Assembly (NCBI RefSeq): GCF_001905545.1
Contig: NZ_LIPD01000001.1
Location: 186,001 to 250,000 of the forward strand
DNA length: 64,000 bases
DNA from: Streptomyces sp. CB02056
GTDB lineage: Bacteria > Actinomycetota > Actinomycetes > Streptomycetales > Streptomycetaceae
Reading direction: 5' to 3'
The notes under the pieces were generated by a model. It searched no databases, was not told the DNA's origin, and saw nothing but the letters and a program-made list of their open reading frames with translations. This document shows positions 44,544 through 55,379 of this stretch, piece after piece. How positions within the stretch are numbered: position 1 is the first letter of the stretch; each line of letters begins with the position of its first letter. A program made the position numbers and the translations under genes.

Positions 44544-45818
44544 ATGACCATTCCATCCACGCACACCGGCCCCGCGCTGGACTCCCTCAACGGCCTCTCC
44601 GTGGGCGACGCCCTCGGCGCCCAGATGTTCGTCCCGGAAACCGCCCGGGCCCACCTCGCCGCCCGCACCGAACCGCCCGGTCCCTGGCCCTGGACCGACG
44701 ACACCGAGATGGCCTGCTCGGTCCACGCCGCCCACACCGAGCGCGGCGCGATCGACACCTTCGACCTCACCCACGCCTTCGCCCTCCGCCACGACTTCGA
44801 CCGCGGCTACGGCCCGGCCGCCAACCGGCTGCTCCGGCTGGTCCGCGAGGGCGGCGACGCCCGGCGGCTGGCCGCCGAACTCTTCGACGGCCAGGGCTCG
44901 TACGGCAACGGCGCCGCGATGCGGGTCGCCCCGCTGGGGGCCGCGTACGCCGAGGACCCGGCCGCCGTCGTCCGGCCCGCCGCCGACACCGCCGTCATCA
45001 CCCACACCCACCCGCAGGCCGTGGACGGCGCGATCGCGGTCGCGGTGGCGGCCGCGTACGCGGTGCGGGCGCGGGCGGAGGCCATGACGCCGGAGGCCTT
45101 CCTGGCGGCGGTCGCCGACCTCACCCCGAACGGGGCGGTCAGGGACGGCCTGGAGGAGGCCCGCGGGCTGCTCGCCCGGCCGGACTTCCGGCTCGCCGCG
45201 CAGGTGCTCGGCAACGGCAGCCGGACCTCCGCGGCCGACACCGTCCCGTACGCCCTGTGGTGCGCCGCCCGGAACCTGGCCGACTACCGCACCGCCGTGT
45301 GGGAGGCGGTCGCGGCCGGCGGCGACATGGACACCGTCGCCGCCATCACCGGGGGAGTGGTGGCGGCGCACACCGGCACCGGAGGCATCCCGCGGGCCTG
45401 GCTGGCCGCCCGGGAGCCGCTGCCCGCGTGGGCGTTCCCGGAGCCGGGCGGCGTCCGCGCGGCCGGGGAACCGCACCTGACGCCGATCCGCCTGCCCCGC
45501 CCGCACCCGGTGCCGGACCTGCTCTGGTCGGACGCCGACTGGGAGCGGATCAGGCGCGGCCTGCGGGCCCGGGACATGGACGAGCGCTGGGTGTCCGTGG
45601 TCTCCGAGGGCGTGCTGCACCTGCACCGCGGCGTGGGCGGCGCGGAGGCCTACCGGGTCCGGGTGGCCCGGGTGCGGGGCGGCTGGCGGCCGGTGGAGGC
45701 GCTGGTCGAGGCGCACCCGGGACGCCACCGGGCCTGGGACGACCGCACGACCCTGCCGGCCGTCCTGGGCTTGGCGCGCCTCGGCTACGAGCCGCTCCGG
45801 GCCGGCCTCAGACCGTGA
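44544..45818 (+). CDS. ADP-ribosylglycohydrolase family protein with C-terminal extension
   Basis: A 424-residue protein. The first ~300 residues are the all-helical ADP-ribosylglycohydrolase (ARH/DraG) fold: [21 protein letters not shown] with the magnesium-binding Asp pair, and [20 protein letters not shown] with the second Asp/Thr set. Such enzymes remove ADP-ribose from proteins or small molecules. The last ~120 residues (from about [20 protein letters not shown]) form an extra domain not found in basic ARH proteins, of unknown role. ATG at 44544 with GGAGG upstream (CTGGAGGGCAT). The 3' end overlaps the convergent acetyltransferase gene by 11 bases. Confidence 0.88.
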   Translation: MTIPSTHTGPALDSLNGLSVGDALGAQMFVPETARAHLAARTEPPGPWPWTDDTEMACSVHAAHTERGAIDTFDLTHAFALRHDFDRGYGPAANRLLRLVREGGDARRLAAELFDGQGSYGNGAAMRVAPLGAAYAEDPAAVVRPAADTAVITHTHPQAVDGAIAVAVAAAYAVRARAEAMTPEAFLAAVADLTPNGAVRDGLEEARGLLARPDFRLAAQVLGNGSRTSAADTVPYALWCAARNLADYRTAVWEAVAAGGDMDTVAAITGGVVAAHTGTGGIPRAWLAAREPLPAWAFPEPGGVRAAGEPHLTPIRLPRPHPVPDLLWSDADWERIRRGLRARDMDERWVSVVSEGVLHLHRGVGGAEAYRVRVARVRGGWRPVEALVEAHPGRHRAWDDRTTLPAVLGLARLGYEPLRAGLRP

Positions 45819-46542
45819 TCATCAGCTGCCCGGCGCCGCTGCCGCCCTGTCTAAGGCACTCCTGGTTGATCGCCGGATCCGGGGCGCTCGGCGAGGTGGC
45901 GGCGGCGATCCGCAGCTCGATGATGTCGCGGACGGCCGGCCACTCGTCGTCGAGGATCGAGTAGAACGCGGTGGAGCGCACCACCCCGTCCAGCCCGCGC
46001 GAGTGCGCCCGGCGGACGCCCTCGGAGGTCGCGCCGAGCCGCTCGATGGCGGCGCGCGAGCGCATGTTGCGGGCGTCCGCGCGCATCGAGATCCGCTGCA
46101 CGCCCCAGGTCTCGAAGGCGTGGCGCAGCATCAGCAGCTTGGCCTCGGTGTTGATGCCGGTGCCCTGGGCGCGCGGCGAGAGCCAGCTGTTGCCGATCTC
46201 GGCCGCGTCCGGGACGGCCGTGGCCGGATCGCCGAACGGGACGCCGGGCACGGGCGGCCACACCATCGGGCCCTGCCAGTAGTCGAGTTCCAGGAAGCGG
46301 GTGGAGCCGACGACCCGGCCGTCGGCGACGTTCACCGTCGCGAACGGCAGCGACCGTCCCGCGGCCTGGTCGGCGAGCGCCCGCGCGACGTAGTCGCGGG
46401 CGGCTTCCAGGCCGTGCGGGACGGGGGTGAAGGCGTAGGTCGTACGGTCCTCGGCGCCGGCCTCGGCGATGGCCTCGGCATGGTGCGCGGCGAGGGGCTC
46501 CAGCCGCACGGTGCGGCCGGTGAGGGTGACAGGTACGGGCAC
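45808..46542 (-). CDS. GNAT acetyltransferase (RimJ/RimL type)
   Basis: A 244-residue GNAT protein. The fold is seen in [54 protein letters not shown] (acetyl-CoA pyrophosphate loop, Q/RxxGxG variant RAQGTG), and [20 protein letters not shown] and [13 protein letters not shown]. It is close to the ribosomal-protein-Ser acetyltransferase group, which also includes antibiotic-modifying enzymes. The C-terminal ~30 residues are unstructured and overlap the convergent ARH gene by 11 bases. Target unknown. Confidence 0.9.
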   Translation of the reverse strand: MPVPVTLTGRTVRLEPLAAHHAEAIAEAGAEDRTTYAFTPVPHGLEAARDYVARALADQAAGRSLPFATVNVADGRVVGSTRFLELDYWQGPMVWPPVPGVPFGDPATAVPDAAEIGNSWLSPRAQGTGINTEAKLLMLRHAFETWGVQRISMRADARNMRSRAAIERLGATSEGVRRAHSRGLDGVVRSTAFYSILDDEWPAVRDIIELRIAAATSPSAPDPAINQECLRQGGSGAGQLMITV

Positions 46543-47307
46543 GGAACCTTCTGTCCTTCATCGGTCGGAGGGAGCCTCCCGGGCCGGGGTACGGCACGGG
46601 GTGCGCTGGACATGGGTACGCCTGGGCCCGGGTCCGTCCGCCGGGTACCCGCGCACGCCGGAGGTCCGGTCGAACGGGGTGGGGGCGGCGGCCCGGAGCG
46701 GGCGGCGCGGGGGTGCCGGAACGGACACGGGTCCTCGGACCGGTCCGGCGGGAACAGCGAGGGGACAGTGTGCGTCCGCGAAATGGCCGAAGAGGAGACG
46801 AGAGCGCGAAGGGAAGCGGGCGGCCAGGTGAAGGCAAGATGCGTCGTGGGGGCTGGCCGAGCAGCGGACCGGGACGTGGCCGACGGCGTTACGGACGACG
46901 TGGCGACGACGCGACGATGCGAGGCAGCGAGAGGACGATACCCGCCAGAAGGCGGTGCGTCACTTCGCGGCACGCGAATGGCCGCGCGGGCCGTTCCGGG
47001 GCCCCGCGGACGGGCCTCCCGCGGGGGCGCTACCAGGGTCGTGACCAGGGGCTCTTCGGTCGGGTGCGATCATGGTCCGGAGTGGTCGGCCGAGGCCGTC
47101 GGGCGCGCCCCCCGGGGAGCCGTCGGACGGGTACCGGAGCGGCCGTGGAGCGGCTCCGGAACGGCCCCGGCGCGGCCCCGTGGACGTGTCCGTCCGCGGG
47201 GCGGGGGCGGGGCGGGGCCGGGGCGGGAATTCCGGCGGCGCCCGGCACGCTGCAGAGGACGAGAAGCCGGTCGACCGGAACGAGCAGGGAACGGGGTTGG
47301 GTGCGCG
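46543..47307. other. 765-base region without a supported gene
   Basis: No gene is supported. One plus-strand frame stays open into the PAC2 gene, but codon third positions here are often A, unlike coding DNA of this genome, and the translation is Arg/Gly-rich with no fold. There is a purine-rich run around 46784-46830 (GAAGAGGAGACGAGAGCGCG), and a strongly G-rich stretch around 47195-47230. It may hold promoters for GNAT and PAC2 or an unrecognised RNA. Confidence 0.45.
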
Positions 47308-48252
47308 GTGCGTGACTTCCAGGCGTTGTACGAGCTGGATCAGCAGGGCGTGGCCGCCGTCGCCGCGGCCAACGAGCAGTTGCGCGACACCGGTGCCGGC
47401 CTCGTGCTGCTGCAGCACTACGAGGGCTTCATGGACGCCGGGGAGGCCGGCGGCCAGGTGGTGGCCCACCTGCTGGAGACGGGCTCGCCGCAGGTCGTGG
47501 CCCGCTTCGACCACGACCGTCTGGTGGACTACCGGGCCCGCCGCCCGGCGATGGTCTTCGACCACGACCACTGGACGTCCTACGACCCCCCGGAGATCCT
47601 GCTCCAGCTCGTCCACGACGCCGCCGGCGCGCCGTTCCTGCTGCTCAGCGGCCCCGAGCCGGACGTCGAGTGGGAGCGCTTCGCGCGCGCCGTCCGCGAG
47701 CTGGTGGAGCGCTTCGAGGTCCGGCTCTCGATCGACTTCCACGGCATCCCGATGGGCGTGCCGCACACCCGCCCGGTCGGCATGACGCCGCACGGCAACC
47801 GGCTGGACCTCGCCCCGGGCTACCCGCAGTGGTTCGAGCAGGCGCAGGTGCCGGGCAGCGCCCAGGCGCTGGTGGAGTACCGCCTGGCCGAGGCCGGGTG
47901 CGACGTCCTGGGCTTCGCCGTGCACGTCCCGCACTACGTGGCCCGCTCCGCCTACCCGGCGGCGGCCGTGCAGGTCCTGGAGGCGGTGCAGTCCGCCACC
48001 GGGCTGGTGCTGCCCGGCACCCGGCTGCGCGAGCAGGTCTCCGAGGTCTACGCCGACATCGAGGAGCAGCTGGCCCAGGGGGACGGCGAGTTGCGCTCGG
48101 CGATCCGCGGCATGGAGGGCCAGTACGACGCCGTGGCGGGCGCGGAGGGCCGGGAGAGCCTGCTGGCCGAGCCGGTGGACCTGCCCTCGGCGGACGAACT
48201 GGGGCGGCGCTTCGAGCAGTTCCTGGCCGAGCACGAGCGCGGCGCGGAGTAG
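47308..48252 (+). CDS. PAC2 family protein
   Basis: A 314-residue PAC2 (proteasome assembly chaperone 2-like) family protein, found in proteasome-bearing actinobacteria but of unproven function there. Visible: [79 protein letters not shown] and [16 protein letters not shown], all typical. The C-terminal ~60 residues are helical and Glu-rich. The GTG at 47308 ([11 protein letters not shown]) was chosen as the family start; no clear SD. Stands alone. Confidence 0.9.
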   Translation: MRDFQALYELDQQGVAAVAAANEQLRDTGAGLVLLQHYEGFMDAGEAGGQVVAHLLETGSPQVVARFDHDRLVDYRARRPAMVFDHDHWTSYDPPEILLQLVHDAAGAPFLLLSGPEPDVEWERFARAVRELVERFEVRLSIDFHGIPMGVPHTRPVGMTPHGNRLDLAPGYPQWFEQAQVPGSAQALVEYRLAEAGCDVLGFAVHVPHYVARSAYPAAAVQVLEAVQSATGLVLPGTRLREQVSEVYADIEEQLAQGDGELRSAIRGMEGQYDAVAGAEGRESLLAEPVDLPSADELGRRFEQFLAEHERGAE

Positions 48253-48271
48253 TCGACGCGGAGTAGTCGAG
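48244..48271 (+). repeat. 14-bp tandem duplication across the PAC2 stop
   Basis: GCGGAGTAGTCGAC and GCGGAGTAGTCGAG lie in tandem (13 of 14 identical). The first copy holds the TAG stop of the PAC2 gene (48250-48252), and the second repeats it. A recent small duplication with no coding effect. Confidence 0.85.
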
Positions 48272-48509
48272 CGGAGCGGCCGACGCGCACGCGGTTTCGT
48301 GGTGCGCCGGCCGGAGAGGGCGCGCGGAAGCGGTCGGAAGCCGGTGCCCGGACGGCCCCGGGGTCGGTTTCCGGCCGGTTCGGGCCCGCCGTAAGGCGAT
48401 TCGGCCGGGGCGGGAGTCATCGGCCGGGACCGTTCGTTGGCCCCTGATGTGCCCGGGGGACGGGCCGCCGCAAGGAGCCGACCGTGAACCGTATCCCCGG
48501 GGGGAGACC

Positions 48510-49517
48510 ATGCCGAGGACCGTACGCCCGACCATCGCCCTGACCGTCGGACTGGCCGCAGCGCTGCTGGCCGGCTGCACCGACAACACCGCTTCGGACA
48601 GCGGGGCCGGCGGCGCCGCGGGCACGGCGTCCGACCGCGCGCGGGCCGGCGCGGCCGCGTCGCCGACCGCCGCCCCGCCGCCCACCGGCCCGTACGTCGC
48701 GCTCGGCGACTCGTACACCGCGGGGATGAAGATCGCCCCGCAGGTCGGCGAGCCGGGCGCCTGCTACCGCTCCGGGGCCAACTACCCGTCCCTGGTGGCG
48801 AAGGGGCTCTCGCTCGCCGCCGACCAGTTCAAGGACGTCAGCTGCAGCGGCGCCCGCACCGGGGACCTGACCGGCCCGCAGAAGGTCGCCGACGGCACCA
48901 ACCCGGCCCAGCTGGACGCGCTCACCGCGGACACCCGGCTGGTCACCCTGGGGATCGGCGGCAACGACGCCGGCTTCATCGAGGTCGTGACGGAGTGCGC
49001 CAAGGCCAACCTGGTGGACATCGTCAAGGGCGTGATCAGCGACAGCGCGGACCGGATCAGCGACTCGCCCTGCCGCGACCACTACGCCGCCGGCAGCGGC
49101 ACCGACGAGGTCCAGCGCAAGGTGGACGCGGCCGGCGACCGGATCGGCCAGGTGCTCCAGGACGTCAAGAAGCGCTCCCCGAAGGCCAAGGTGTACGTGA
49201 TCGGCTACCCGGGGCTGCTCCCGGCCGACCCGGCGAGCTGCCTGCCGGTGCTGGGCAACGCGGTGGCCGCCTCCGACCTCGCCTTCCTGGTGGAGAAGCA
49301 GCAGCAGCTCAACGGCATGCTCAAGAAGCGCGCGGACGCGGCCGGCGCGGTGTTCGTCGACCTCGCCGGGCCCTCGGCCGGGCACGACATGTGCGCGGGG
49401 GAGGACAAGCGCTGGGTGGAGCCGCCGCTCCCGGCCCAGGGGTCGGCGCCGATCCACCCCAACGCCAAGGGGCAGGAGGCGATGTCCGGGGTGGTCCTGA
49501 AGGCGATCAAGGGCTGA
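48510..49517 (+). CDS. SGNH/GDSL hydrolase lipoprotein
   Basis: A 335-residue secreted esterase/lipase-like protein. A signal peptide with lipobox LLAGC (Cys near residue 22) makes it a likely lipoprotein, followed by an Ala/Gly/Thr linker. Block I is [10 protein letters not shown] with the catalytic Ser, block III is GIGGNDAGF (Gly and Asn of the oxyanion hole), and block V is APIHPNAKG with the catalytic His. Six Cys suggest three disulfides, as in the Streptomyces SGNH lipases. The ATG at 48510 has GGGGAG just upstream (GGGGGGAGACCATG). Substrate unknown. Confidence 0.9.
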   Translation: MPRTVRPTIALTVGLAAALLAGCTDNTASDSGAGGAAGTASDRARAGAAASPTAAPPPTGPYVALGDSYTAGMKIAPQVGEPGACYRSGANYPSLVAKGLSLAADQFKDVSCSGARTGDLTGPQKVADGTNPAQLDALTADTRLVTLGIGGNDAGFIEVVTECAKANLVDIVKGVISDSADRISDSPCRDHYAAGSGTDEVQRKVDAAGDRIGQVLQDVKKRSPKAKVYVIGYPGLLPADPASCLPVLGNAVAASDLAFLVEKQQQLNGMLKKRADAAGAVFVDLAGPSAGHDMCAGEDKRWVEPPLPAQGSAPIHPNAKGQEAMSGVVLKAIKG

Positions 49518-49690
49518 GGACGCCCGCGCCGGGGCGCGGGACGGAGGGGGCGCGAGGGGTGCGCGGGCCGGGTGGGGCCGACCCACCGGGGCGGGCACCC
49601 GCGCGCCGCGCACCGTTCACGCCCCGGCCCGCACCCCTTCGTGCGCGGCACACCCCGCGTGTCGGGGGCGCGGCGTACCGTGAAGGACAT

Positions 49691-51001
49691 ATGGACGACA
49701 CCACGCACCGCCTCGCCGCCCCGATCACGTACGACCACGCCGCCGAGGCCCGCTGGGTCCCCGAACCCGACAAGCGCCCGGGCCGTACGGCCTTCCAGCG
49801 GGACCGCGCCCGGGTGCTGCACTCGGCGGCGCTGCGCCGGCTGGCCGGCACCACCCAGGTGGTCGCCCCGATGCGCAGCGACTTCCCGCGCACCCGCCTC
49901 ACCCACTCCCTCGAATGCGCCCAGGTCGGGCGGGAGTTGGGCGCCGCCCTGGGCTGCGACCCGGACCTCGTGGAGACCGCCTGCCTGGCCCACGACATCG
50001 GCCACCCGCCGTTCGGCCACACCGGCGAGGAGGCCCTCGACCAGGCCGCCGAGGCCTGCGGCGGCTTCGAGGGCAACGCCCAGTCGCTGCGCATCCTGAC
50101 CCGGCTCGAACCCAAGCGCTTCGCGCCCGAGGGGGAGCAGCCGGCTGTCCGGCTCGCCCCCTGGCCGGGCCGCAGCGTCGGCCTCAACCTGAGCCGGGCC
50201 GCGCTCGACGCCGCCGGCAAGTACCCGTGGACCAAGGGCGCCCACCCCACCGACCCGGCCTCCTCCAAGTACGGCGTCTACGCCGACGACCTGCCGGTCT
50301 TCCGCTGGCTGCGGGCCGGCTCCCCGGCCGGGCGCAAGTGCTTCGAGGCCACCGTGATGGACTGGTCCGACGACGTGGCCTACTCCACCCACGACGTCGA
50401 GGACGGCCTCCAGGCCGGCCACATCGACCCGGCCGTGCTGCGCGCCCCCGGCGAGCGGGCCGAACTCTTCAAGGTCGCCGAGCGCTACGCCCCGGACGCC
50501 GAGCCGGAGGAGCTGGCCGCCGCCCTGGACCGGCTGCTCGCCCAGGAGTGGTGGCCCCGCTCCTACGACGGCACCGCCCGGGCCCGGGCCGGGCTCAAGG
50601 ACCTCACCAGCCAGCTGATCGGCCGCTTCTGCCTGGCCGCCGAGCAGGCCACCCGCGCCCGCTACGGCCCCGGCCGGCTCACCCGCTACGCCGCCGAGCT
50701 GGTGGTGCCGAGGGACGTTCGGCTGGAGTGCGCGGTGCTCAAGGCGGTCGCCGTCCGCTTCGTGATGCAGCGCGACGAGCAGGCCCAGTTGCGGGCCCGG
50801 CAGCGGATCGTGATCGCCGAGCTGGCGTACGTCCTCACTCAGCGCGCCCCCGACGGGCTGGACCCGGTGTTCGCCGCGATGTACCACGAGGCCGAGGACG
50901 ACCGCGCCGCCCTGCGCACGGTCGTCGACCAGATCGCCACCCTCACGGACGCCTCCGCCCTGGCCCTGCACGCCAAACTCGTCGGCGCCGCCTGGGCGTA
51001 G
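49691..51001 (+). CDS. dgt: deoxyguanosinetriphosphate triphosphohydrolase
   Basis: A 436-residue HD-domain dNTPase that splits dNTPs into nucleoside and tripolyphosphate. The HD ligands are in [18 protein letters not shown] and [35 protein letters not shown] and [13 protein letters not shown] continue the family pattern. Length matches the shorter actinobacterial type. The ATG at 49691 has AAGGA upstream. It is followed by dnaG 102 bases downstream, the usual streptomycete order. Confidence 0.95.
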   Translation: MDDTTHRLAAPITYDHAAEARWVPEPDKRPGRTAFQRDRARVLHSAALRRLAGTTQVVAPMRSDFPRTRLTHSLECAQVGRELGAALGCDPDLVETACLAHDIGHPPFGHTGEEALDQAAEACGGFEGNAQSLRILTRLEPKRFAPEGEQPAVRLAPWPGRSVGLNLSRAALDAAGKYPWTKGAHPTDPASSKYGVYADDLPVFRWLRAGSPAGRKCFEATVMDWSDDVAYSTHDVEDGLQAGHIDPAVLRAPGERAELFKVAERYAPDAEPEELAAALDRLLAQEWWPRSYDGTARARAGLKDLTSQLIGRFCLAAEQATRARYGPGRLTRYAAELVVPRDVRLECAVLKAVAVRFVMQRDEQAQLRARQRIVIAELAYVLTQRAPDGLDPVFAAMYHEAEDDRAALRTVVDQIATLTDASALALHAKLVGAAWA

Positions 51002-51090
51002 CCGCCGGGCGCGGCCGCGACGGCTCCGGTGCGGCCGTGCCCCGACCGGGGCCGAGCCCTCGGCACGGCCGGAATGCCCCGCCGCCCCAG

Positions 51091-51096
51091 TAGACT
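51091..51096 (+). promoter_or_regulatory. -10 element for leaderless dnaG
   Basis: TAGACT ends six bases before the GTG of dnaG, with no SD sequence. The spacing suggests transcription starts at the GTG. No clear -35 was identified. Inference only. Confidence 0.45.
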
Positions 51097-51102
51097 TCCG
51101 GG

Positions 51103-53010
51103 GTGGCCGGGCGGATCAGGGACGAAGACGTACAGGCGGTGCGCAGCGCACTGCCGATCGACGCGGTGGTCGGCGACTACGTACAGCTGACCAACGGTGG
51201 CGGTGGCGAGTACAAGGGCGTCTGCCCCTTCCACGACGAGAAGTCCGCCTCCTTCTACGTGAACCCCGCCAAGGGCGTCTTCCACTGCTTCGGCTGCCAG
51301 GAGAACGGCGACACCATCGCCTTCCTGATGAAGATCGAGCACTTCACCTTCGCCGAGGCCGTCGAGCGGATGGCCGCCCAGGCCGGCATCACCCTGCGCT
51401 ACGAGGAGGGCGGCTACAGCCCCCGCCACCAGCAGGGCGAGCGCACCCGGCTGGTCGAGGCGCACAAGGTGGCCGCCGCCTGGTACCAGGAGCAGCTGGC
51501 CTCGCCGGAGGCGGAGATCGGCCGCCGCTTCCTGGCCGAGCGCGGCTTCGACGAGGAGGCCGCCAAGACCTTCGGCGTCGGCTACGCCCCCGCGGGCTGG
51601 GAGCACCTGGTCCGCTACCTGCGCGGCAAGGGCTTCACCGACAAGGAGATCCTGCTCGGCGGCCTCGCCTCGCAGGGCCAGCGCGGCGGCCTGATCGACC
51701 GCTTCCGGGGCCGGCTGGTCTGGCCGATCCGGGACATCGCGGGCGAGGTGGTCGGCTTCGGCGCCCGCCGCCTGCGCGAGGACGACAACGGCCCGAAGTA
51801 CCTCAACACCCCCGAGACGCCGATCTACAAGAAGTCCCACGTGCTGTACGGGATCGACCTGGCGAAGAAGGAGATCGCCAAGTCGGGCCGCGCGGTGGTG
51901 GTCGAGGGCTACACCGACGTGATGGCCTGCCACCTGGCCGGGGTCACCTCGGCGGTGGCCACCTGCGGCACCGCCTTCGCCGAGGACCACATCAAGATCA
52001 TCCGCCGGCTGCTGATGGACACCTCGCAGTACCGGGGCGAGACCGTCTTCACCTTCGACGGCGACGCGGCCGGGCAGAAGGCCGCCCTGCGCGCCTTCGA
52101 GGACGACCAGAAGTTCGCCGCCAAGACCTCCATCGCGGTCAGCCCGGGCGGCATGGACCCGTGCGACCTGCGCCTGGCCCAGGGCGACGAGGCGGTCAAG
52201 CACCTGATCGACAACCCGGTCCCGCTGTTCGAGTTCGCGCTGACCTCGGCGGTCGCCCGGCACCGGGTGGACACCCCGGAGGGGCGCTCGGCGGCGCTGG
52301 AGGAGGCGGCCCCGATCGTCGCCAAGATCAAGGACCGCTCGATCCAGCACGAGTACGCCGTCCGCCTGGCCGGCATGCTCGGCATCCTGGACGAGCAGTT
52401 CGTCGTCCGCCGGATCTCCCAGCTGGCCCGCTGGGACCGCGAGCGCCAGCAGAACCCGCGCGGCGCGGCCGCCCAGCGCCGCCCCGAGCCGGCCCAGCCG
52501 CAGCGCGCCGCGCAGCCCGCCTACCGGCTCAACCCGCGCGACCCGGCCCAGTTCGTCGAGCGGGAGCTGCTCAAGCTGGCGCTCCAGCACCCGGACCTGG
52601 TCAGCCCGGCCTTCGACCACTACGGCGAGGACGAGTTCCCGACCCCGCCGTACACCGCCGTCCGACAGGCCGTCGCCAAGGCCGGCGGCGCCGCGTACGG
52701 GGCGACCCTGCCCGACTTCACCAGCGCGGTGCGCGAGGCGGCCCCGGACGACCAGGTGCGCTCGCTGGTCACCGAGCTGACCGTCGAGCCGGTCCGCTCG
52801 CGCCGCAAGGCGGACGCGATCTACGCGGGGGAGTTCCTGGTCAAGCTGCGCCTGCTGGCGGTGGACCGGCGGATCACCGAGGTCCGCGGCTACCTCCAGC
52901 GGCTCGGCCCCCGGGCCGAGGCCGAGCAGCTGCACGCGGTGCAGACCGAGCTGTGGCAGCTCCAGCAGTACGGGCAGCAGCTGCGCAGCCAGGGCGCGGC
53001 GGCGCTGTAG
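51103..53010 (+). CDS. dnaG: DNA primase
   Basis: A 635-residue primase that makes RNA primers at the replication fork. The N-terminal zinc-binding domain has [20 protein letters not shown] plus [11 protein letters not shown] (CHC2 type); the polymerase core includes [20 protein letters not shown] and [11 protein letters not shown]; the TOPRIM part has [17 protein letters not shown] with its Glu and [12 protein letters not shown] with DxD. The C-terminal DnaB-binding domain follows a Gln/Arg/Pro-rich linker ([18 protein letters not shown]). GTG start, probably leaderless. Confidence 0.97.
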   Translation: MAGRIRDEDVQAVRSALPIDAVVGDYVQLTNGGGGEYKGVCPFHDEKSASFYVNPAKGVFHCFGCQENGDTIAFLMKIEHFTFAEAVERMAAQAGITLRYEEGGYSPRHQQGERTRLVEAHKVAAAWYQEQLASPEAEIGRRFLAERGFDEEAAKTFGVGYAPAGWEHLVRYLRGKGFTDKEILLGGLASQGQRGGLIDRFRGRLVWPIRDIAGEVVGFGARRLREDDNGPKYLNTPETPIYKKSHVLYGIDLAKKEIAKSGRAVVVEGYTDVMACHLAGVTSAVATCGTAFAEDHIKIIRRLLMDTSQYRGETVFTFDGDAAGQKAALRAFEDDQKFAAKTSIAVSPGGMDPCDLRLAQGDEAVKHLIDNPVPLFEFALTSAVARHRVDTPEGRSAALEEAAPIVAKIKDRSIQHEYAVRLAGMLGILDEQFVVRRISQLARWDRERQQNPRGAAAQRRPEPAQPQRAAQPAYRLNPRDPAQFVERELLKLALQHPDLVSPAFDHYGEDEFPTPPYTAVRQAVAKAGGAAYGATLPDFTSAVREAAPDDQVRSLVTELTVEPVRSRRKADAIYAGEFLVKLRLLAVDRRITEVRGYLQRLGPRAEAEQLHAVQTELWQLQQYGQQLRSQGAAAL

Positions 53011-53174
53011 CGCGCCCCGCGGCACCCGCCGCCCGGACCCGGCGCCCGAACCCGGGCGCAGAAAGTCGGCGCACGAGTCTCGGCCACGGAGCGTGGCGTA
53101 CCGCACACTGGAGGGCGTCCCACCTCCGTACTGCGCGGGTCCGCCAGAGTCGCGCCCGCCCCGAGGGGATGCCC

Positions 53175-54323
53175 GTGGAGCAAGGCGTCGTCGCAGCGAC
53201 CACCACCAGTACGAGAGCGAACCCCGCCGAACCGGACGGGGAGCAGGACACCCACCACGGCCGGGCCGGGGCGGTGCCCCCGGACGGTGCCCGGATCCCC
53301 GCCCAGGGCCTGCCGGAGGGCCATCCGGACAGCCCGGACCCCGAAGCCGGGTCCGGGGCGCGGGCCGACGCCGAGGACCCGGACGAGCGCCGCGGGCCCG
53401 GCGACGACACCGGGCCGTCCGCCGACCTGCTGCGCCAGTACCTGCGCGAGATCGGCCGGATCCGCCTGCTCACCGCCGAGGAGGAGGTCGAGCTGGCCCG
53501 CCGGGTGGAGGCCGGCGTCTTCGCCGAGGAGCGGCTGAACGGCGACCCACCGCCGCCCGACCCGCTGGGCGGCGAGCTGGACACCCTGGTGGTGCGGGGC
53601 CGGATCGCCAAGCGCCGGCTGATCGAGGCGAACCTGCGACTGGTCGTCTCCGTCGCCAAGCGCTACGTCGGGCGCGGGCTGACCCTGCTGGACCTGGTCC
53701 AGGAGGGCAACCTGGGCCTGATCCGCGCGGTGGAGAAGTTCGACTACACCCGCGGTTTCAAGTTCTCCACGTACGCGACCTGGTGGATCCGGCAGGCGAT
53801 GAGCCGGGCCCTGGCCGACCAGGCCCGGACGATCCGGGTGCCGGTGCACGTGGTCGAGCTGATCAACCGGGTGGTCCGGGCGAAGCGCGGCCTGCTCCAG
53901 GAACGCGGCCTGGAACCGACCGCGGCCGATATCGCCGCCGCCCTGGAGCTGACCGAGGAACGGGTGCGCGAGCTGCTCCGGCTGGCCCAGGAGCCGATCT
54001 CGCTGCACACCCCGGTCGGCGAGGAGGAGGACGTCGCGCTCGGGGACCTGATCGAGGACGCCGACGCCGCCTCGCCCGCCGAGTCCGCGACCTTCCTGCT
54101 GCTGCGCCAGCACCTGGAGGCCGTCCTGGCCACCCTGGGGGATCGGGAGCGCCAGGTCGTCCAGCTCCGCTACGGGCTGGACGACGGCCGCCCGCGCACG
54201 CTGGAGGAGATCGGCGCGGTGTTCGGCGTGACGCGGGAGCGGATCCGCCAGATCGAGTCGAAGACCCTGGTCAAGCTCCGCGACCACGCCTGCGCCGAGC
54301 AGCTGCGCGGCTACCTCGACTGA
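53175..54323 (+). CDS. group 2 sigma-70 factor (HrdA/HrdB-like)
   Basis: A 382-residue sigma factor. After an acidic, disordered ~90-residue N-terminus, region 1.2 is [20 protein letters not shown]; regions 2.1-2.4 are [20 protein letters not shown] and [20 protein letters not shown] with [14 protein letters not shown]; region 3; and region 4.2 is [20 protein letters not shown]. It lacks the long region 1.1/linker of principal HrdB, so it is group 2. Its place just after dnaG recalls hrdA of S. coelicolor (from memory). The GTG at 53175 has GAGGGG six bases upstream; an ATG at 53169 directly abuts that SD. A ~20-residue insert ([17 protein letters not shown]) sits before region 2.1. Confidence 0.9.
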   Translation: MEQGVVAATTTSTRANPAEPDGEQDTHHGRAGAVPPDGARIPAQGLPEGHPDSPDPEAGSGARADAEDPDERRGPGDDTGPSADLLRQYLREIGRIRLLTAEEEVELARRVEAGVFAEERLNGDPPPPDPLGGELDTLVVRGRIAKRRLIEANLRLVVSVAKRYVGRGLTLLDLVQEGNLGLIRAVEKFDYTRGFKFSTYATWWIRQAMSRALADQARTIRVPVHVVELINRVVRAKRGLLQERGLEPTAADIAAALELTEERVRELLRLAQEPISLHTPVGEEEDVALGDLIEDADAASPAESATFLLLRQHLEAVLATLGDRERQVVQLRYGLDDGRPRTLEEIGAVFGVTRERIRQIESKTLVKLRDHACAEQLRGYLD

Positions 54324-54332
54324 GCCCGGACC

Positions 54333-55379
54333 CTAGGACGGACTCGGCGACGCGGTCGGCGCCGACGGGTCGATCGGAGCGGGGTCGGTCGGAGCGGGGT
54401 CGGCCGGTGTGGCCGGGGCCGGGGTCGTGGACGCGCCCGCGCCGGTGCCCGGCGGGGGAGAGGCGGGCCCGATCGGGATCGGGGTGGAGGCCACCACCAT
54501 GGCCAGGTCGGAGACGACCGCGGTGCAGTCGTGGCCGGCCGGCTGGTAGCCGCAGACCTGGAAGGTGACGGTCGGGTCCGCCGCGTCCAGCATCGCCGAG
54601 TAGTTGTCGTAGCCCCAGTGGATGAGCGCCGTCTCGCTCTCGCCGGTGCCGTCGGTGATCGTCGCGTAGTCCTTCGGCTGGCCCTCGGTGATGGCCGCCC
54701 AGGCGGCCCGGCAGGTCTGGCTGTACCGGAGGTAGACGACCACCTTGCCGACCACCTGGGTCTGCAGGGTCCGGGCGTCCTTGCCGCAGCCGGTGGTCTT
54801 CGGGTCCTTGTGCGCGCAGCCGACGGCCTGACAGGCCGGGGCGGTGGGCCCGGGCTTGGGAGCGGCGGAGGCACCGGTCGTCGCGGCGGGCCGGTCGGCC
54901 GCCGCGGCCTGCCCGTCGTGCCGGCTGATCCGCAGGCCCACCAGGACCAGCAGCAGCGCCAGCGCGGCCGCACCGGAGACCAGCGCCGCCGGGCGCCGCC
55001 ACCAGACGGCGGGGGCGGGCCCGGGCTCCTGCCCGGCCACCGGCGCCTCCGTGACGGAGACGGCCTCCTCCACGGCGGCATCCTCGGCGCCCGAGGGCCC
55101 GTCAGTGACGGCCTCCGGCCCGGCCACCGCCTGCCGCCACAGCGCCCGCAGCGCGGCCCCGTCGCACTCGACCGCCCCGGCCAGCGCGTCCAGCGCCTGC
55201 TCGGTGACGACCCGCTTGCCGTTGAGCCAGCGCTCCCAGGAGGCCCGGCTGTAGTGGGTGCGGGCGGCCAGCTCGGACAGCGACAGTCCGGCGGCGTCCT
55301 TGACGGCCCGGAGCTCCTCCGCCAGGCGTCTGGCGGGCTCGGACAGCTCGTCGGGCAGCTGCTTCCAGGCGGAACCCAC
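54333..55379 (-). CDS. XRE-family HTH protein with membrane anchor and DUF2690-like domain
   Basis: A 348-residue protein. An N-terminal HTH (ELRAVKDAAGLSLSELAART; HYSRASWERWLNGKRVVTEQ) is followed by an acidic linker, one membrane helix (ALVSGAAALALLLVLVGLRI), and an extracytoplasmic Cys-containing domain of the DUF2690 type (ACQAVGCAHKDPKTTGCGKD; LRYSQTCRAAWAAITEG). A Pro/Thr/Ala tail with DPAP repeats ends it. A cytoplasmic HTH joined to an external domain suggests signal transfer across the membrane; this is common in streptomycetes but not understood. The GTG at 55379 has GGAG seven bases upstream. Convergent with the sigma factor gene, 9 bases apart. Confidence 0.82.
   Translation of the reverse strand: MGSAWKQLPDELSEPARRLAEELRAVKDAAGLSLSELAARTHYSRASWERWLNGKRVVTEQALDALAGAVECDGAALRALWRQAVAGPEAVTDGPSGAEDAAVEEAVSVTEAPVAGQEPGPAPAVWWRRPAALVSGAAALALLLVLVGLRISRHDGQAAAADRPAATTGASAAPKPGPTAPACQAVGCAHKDPKTTGCGKDARTLQTQVVGKVVVYLRYSQTCRAAWAAITEGQPKDYATITDGTGESETALIHWGYDNYSAMLDAADPTVTFQVCGYQPAGHDCTAVVSDLAMVVASTPIPIGPASPPPGTGAGASTTPAPATPADPAPTDPAPIDPSAPTASPSPS

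Noticed and set aside
46003..47307. Upstream extension of the PAC2 gene in the same open frame
   Set aside because: The extension overlaps the GNAT gene and the non-coding gap, is Arg/Gly-rich, and has atypical third codon positions. Homology to PAC2 proteins starts at about 47308.
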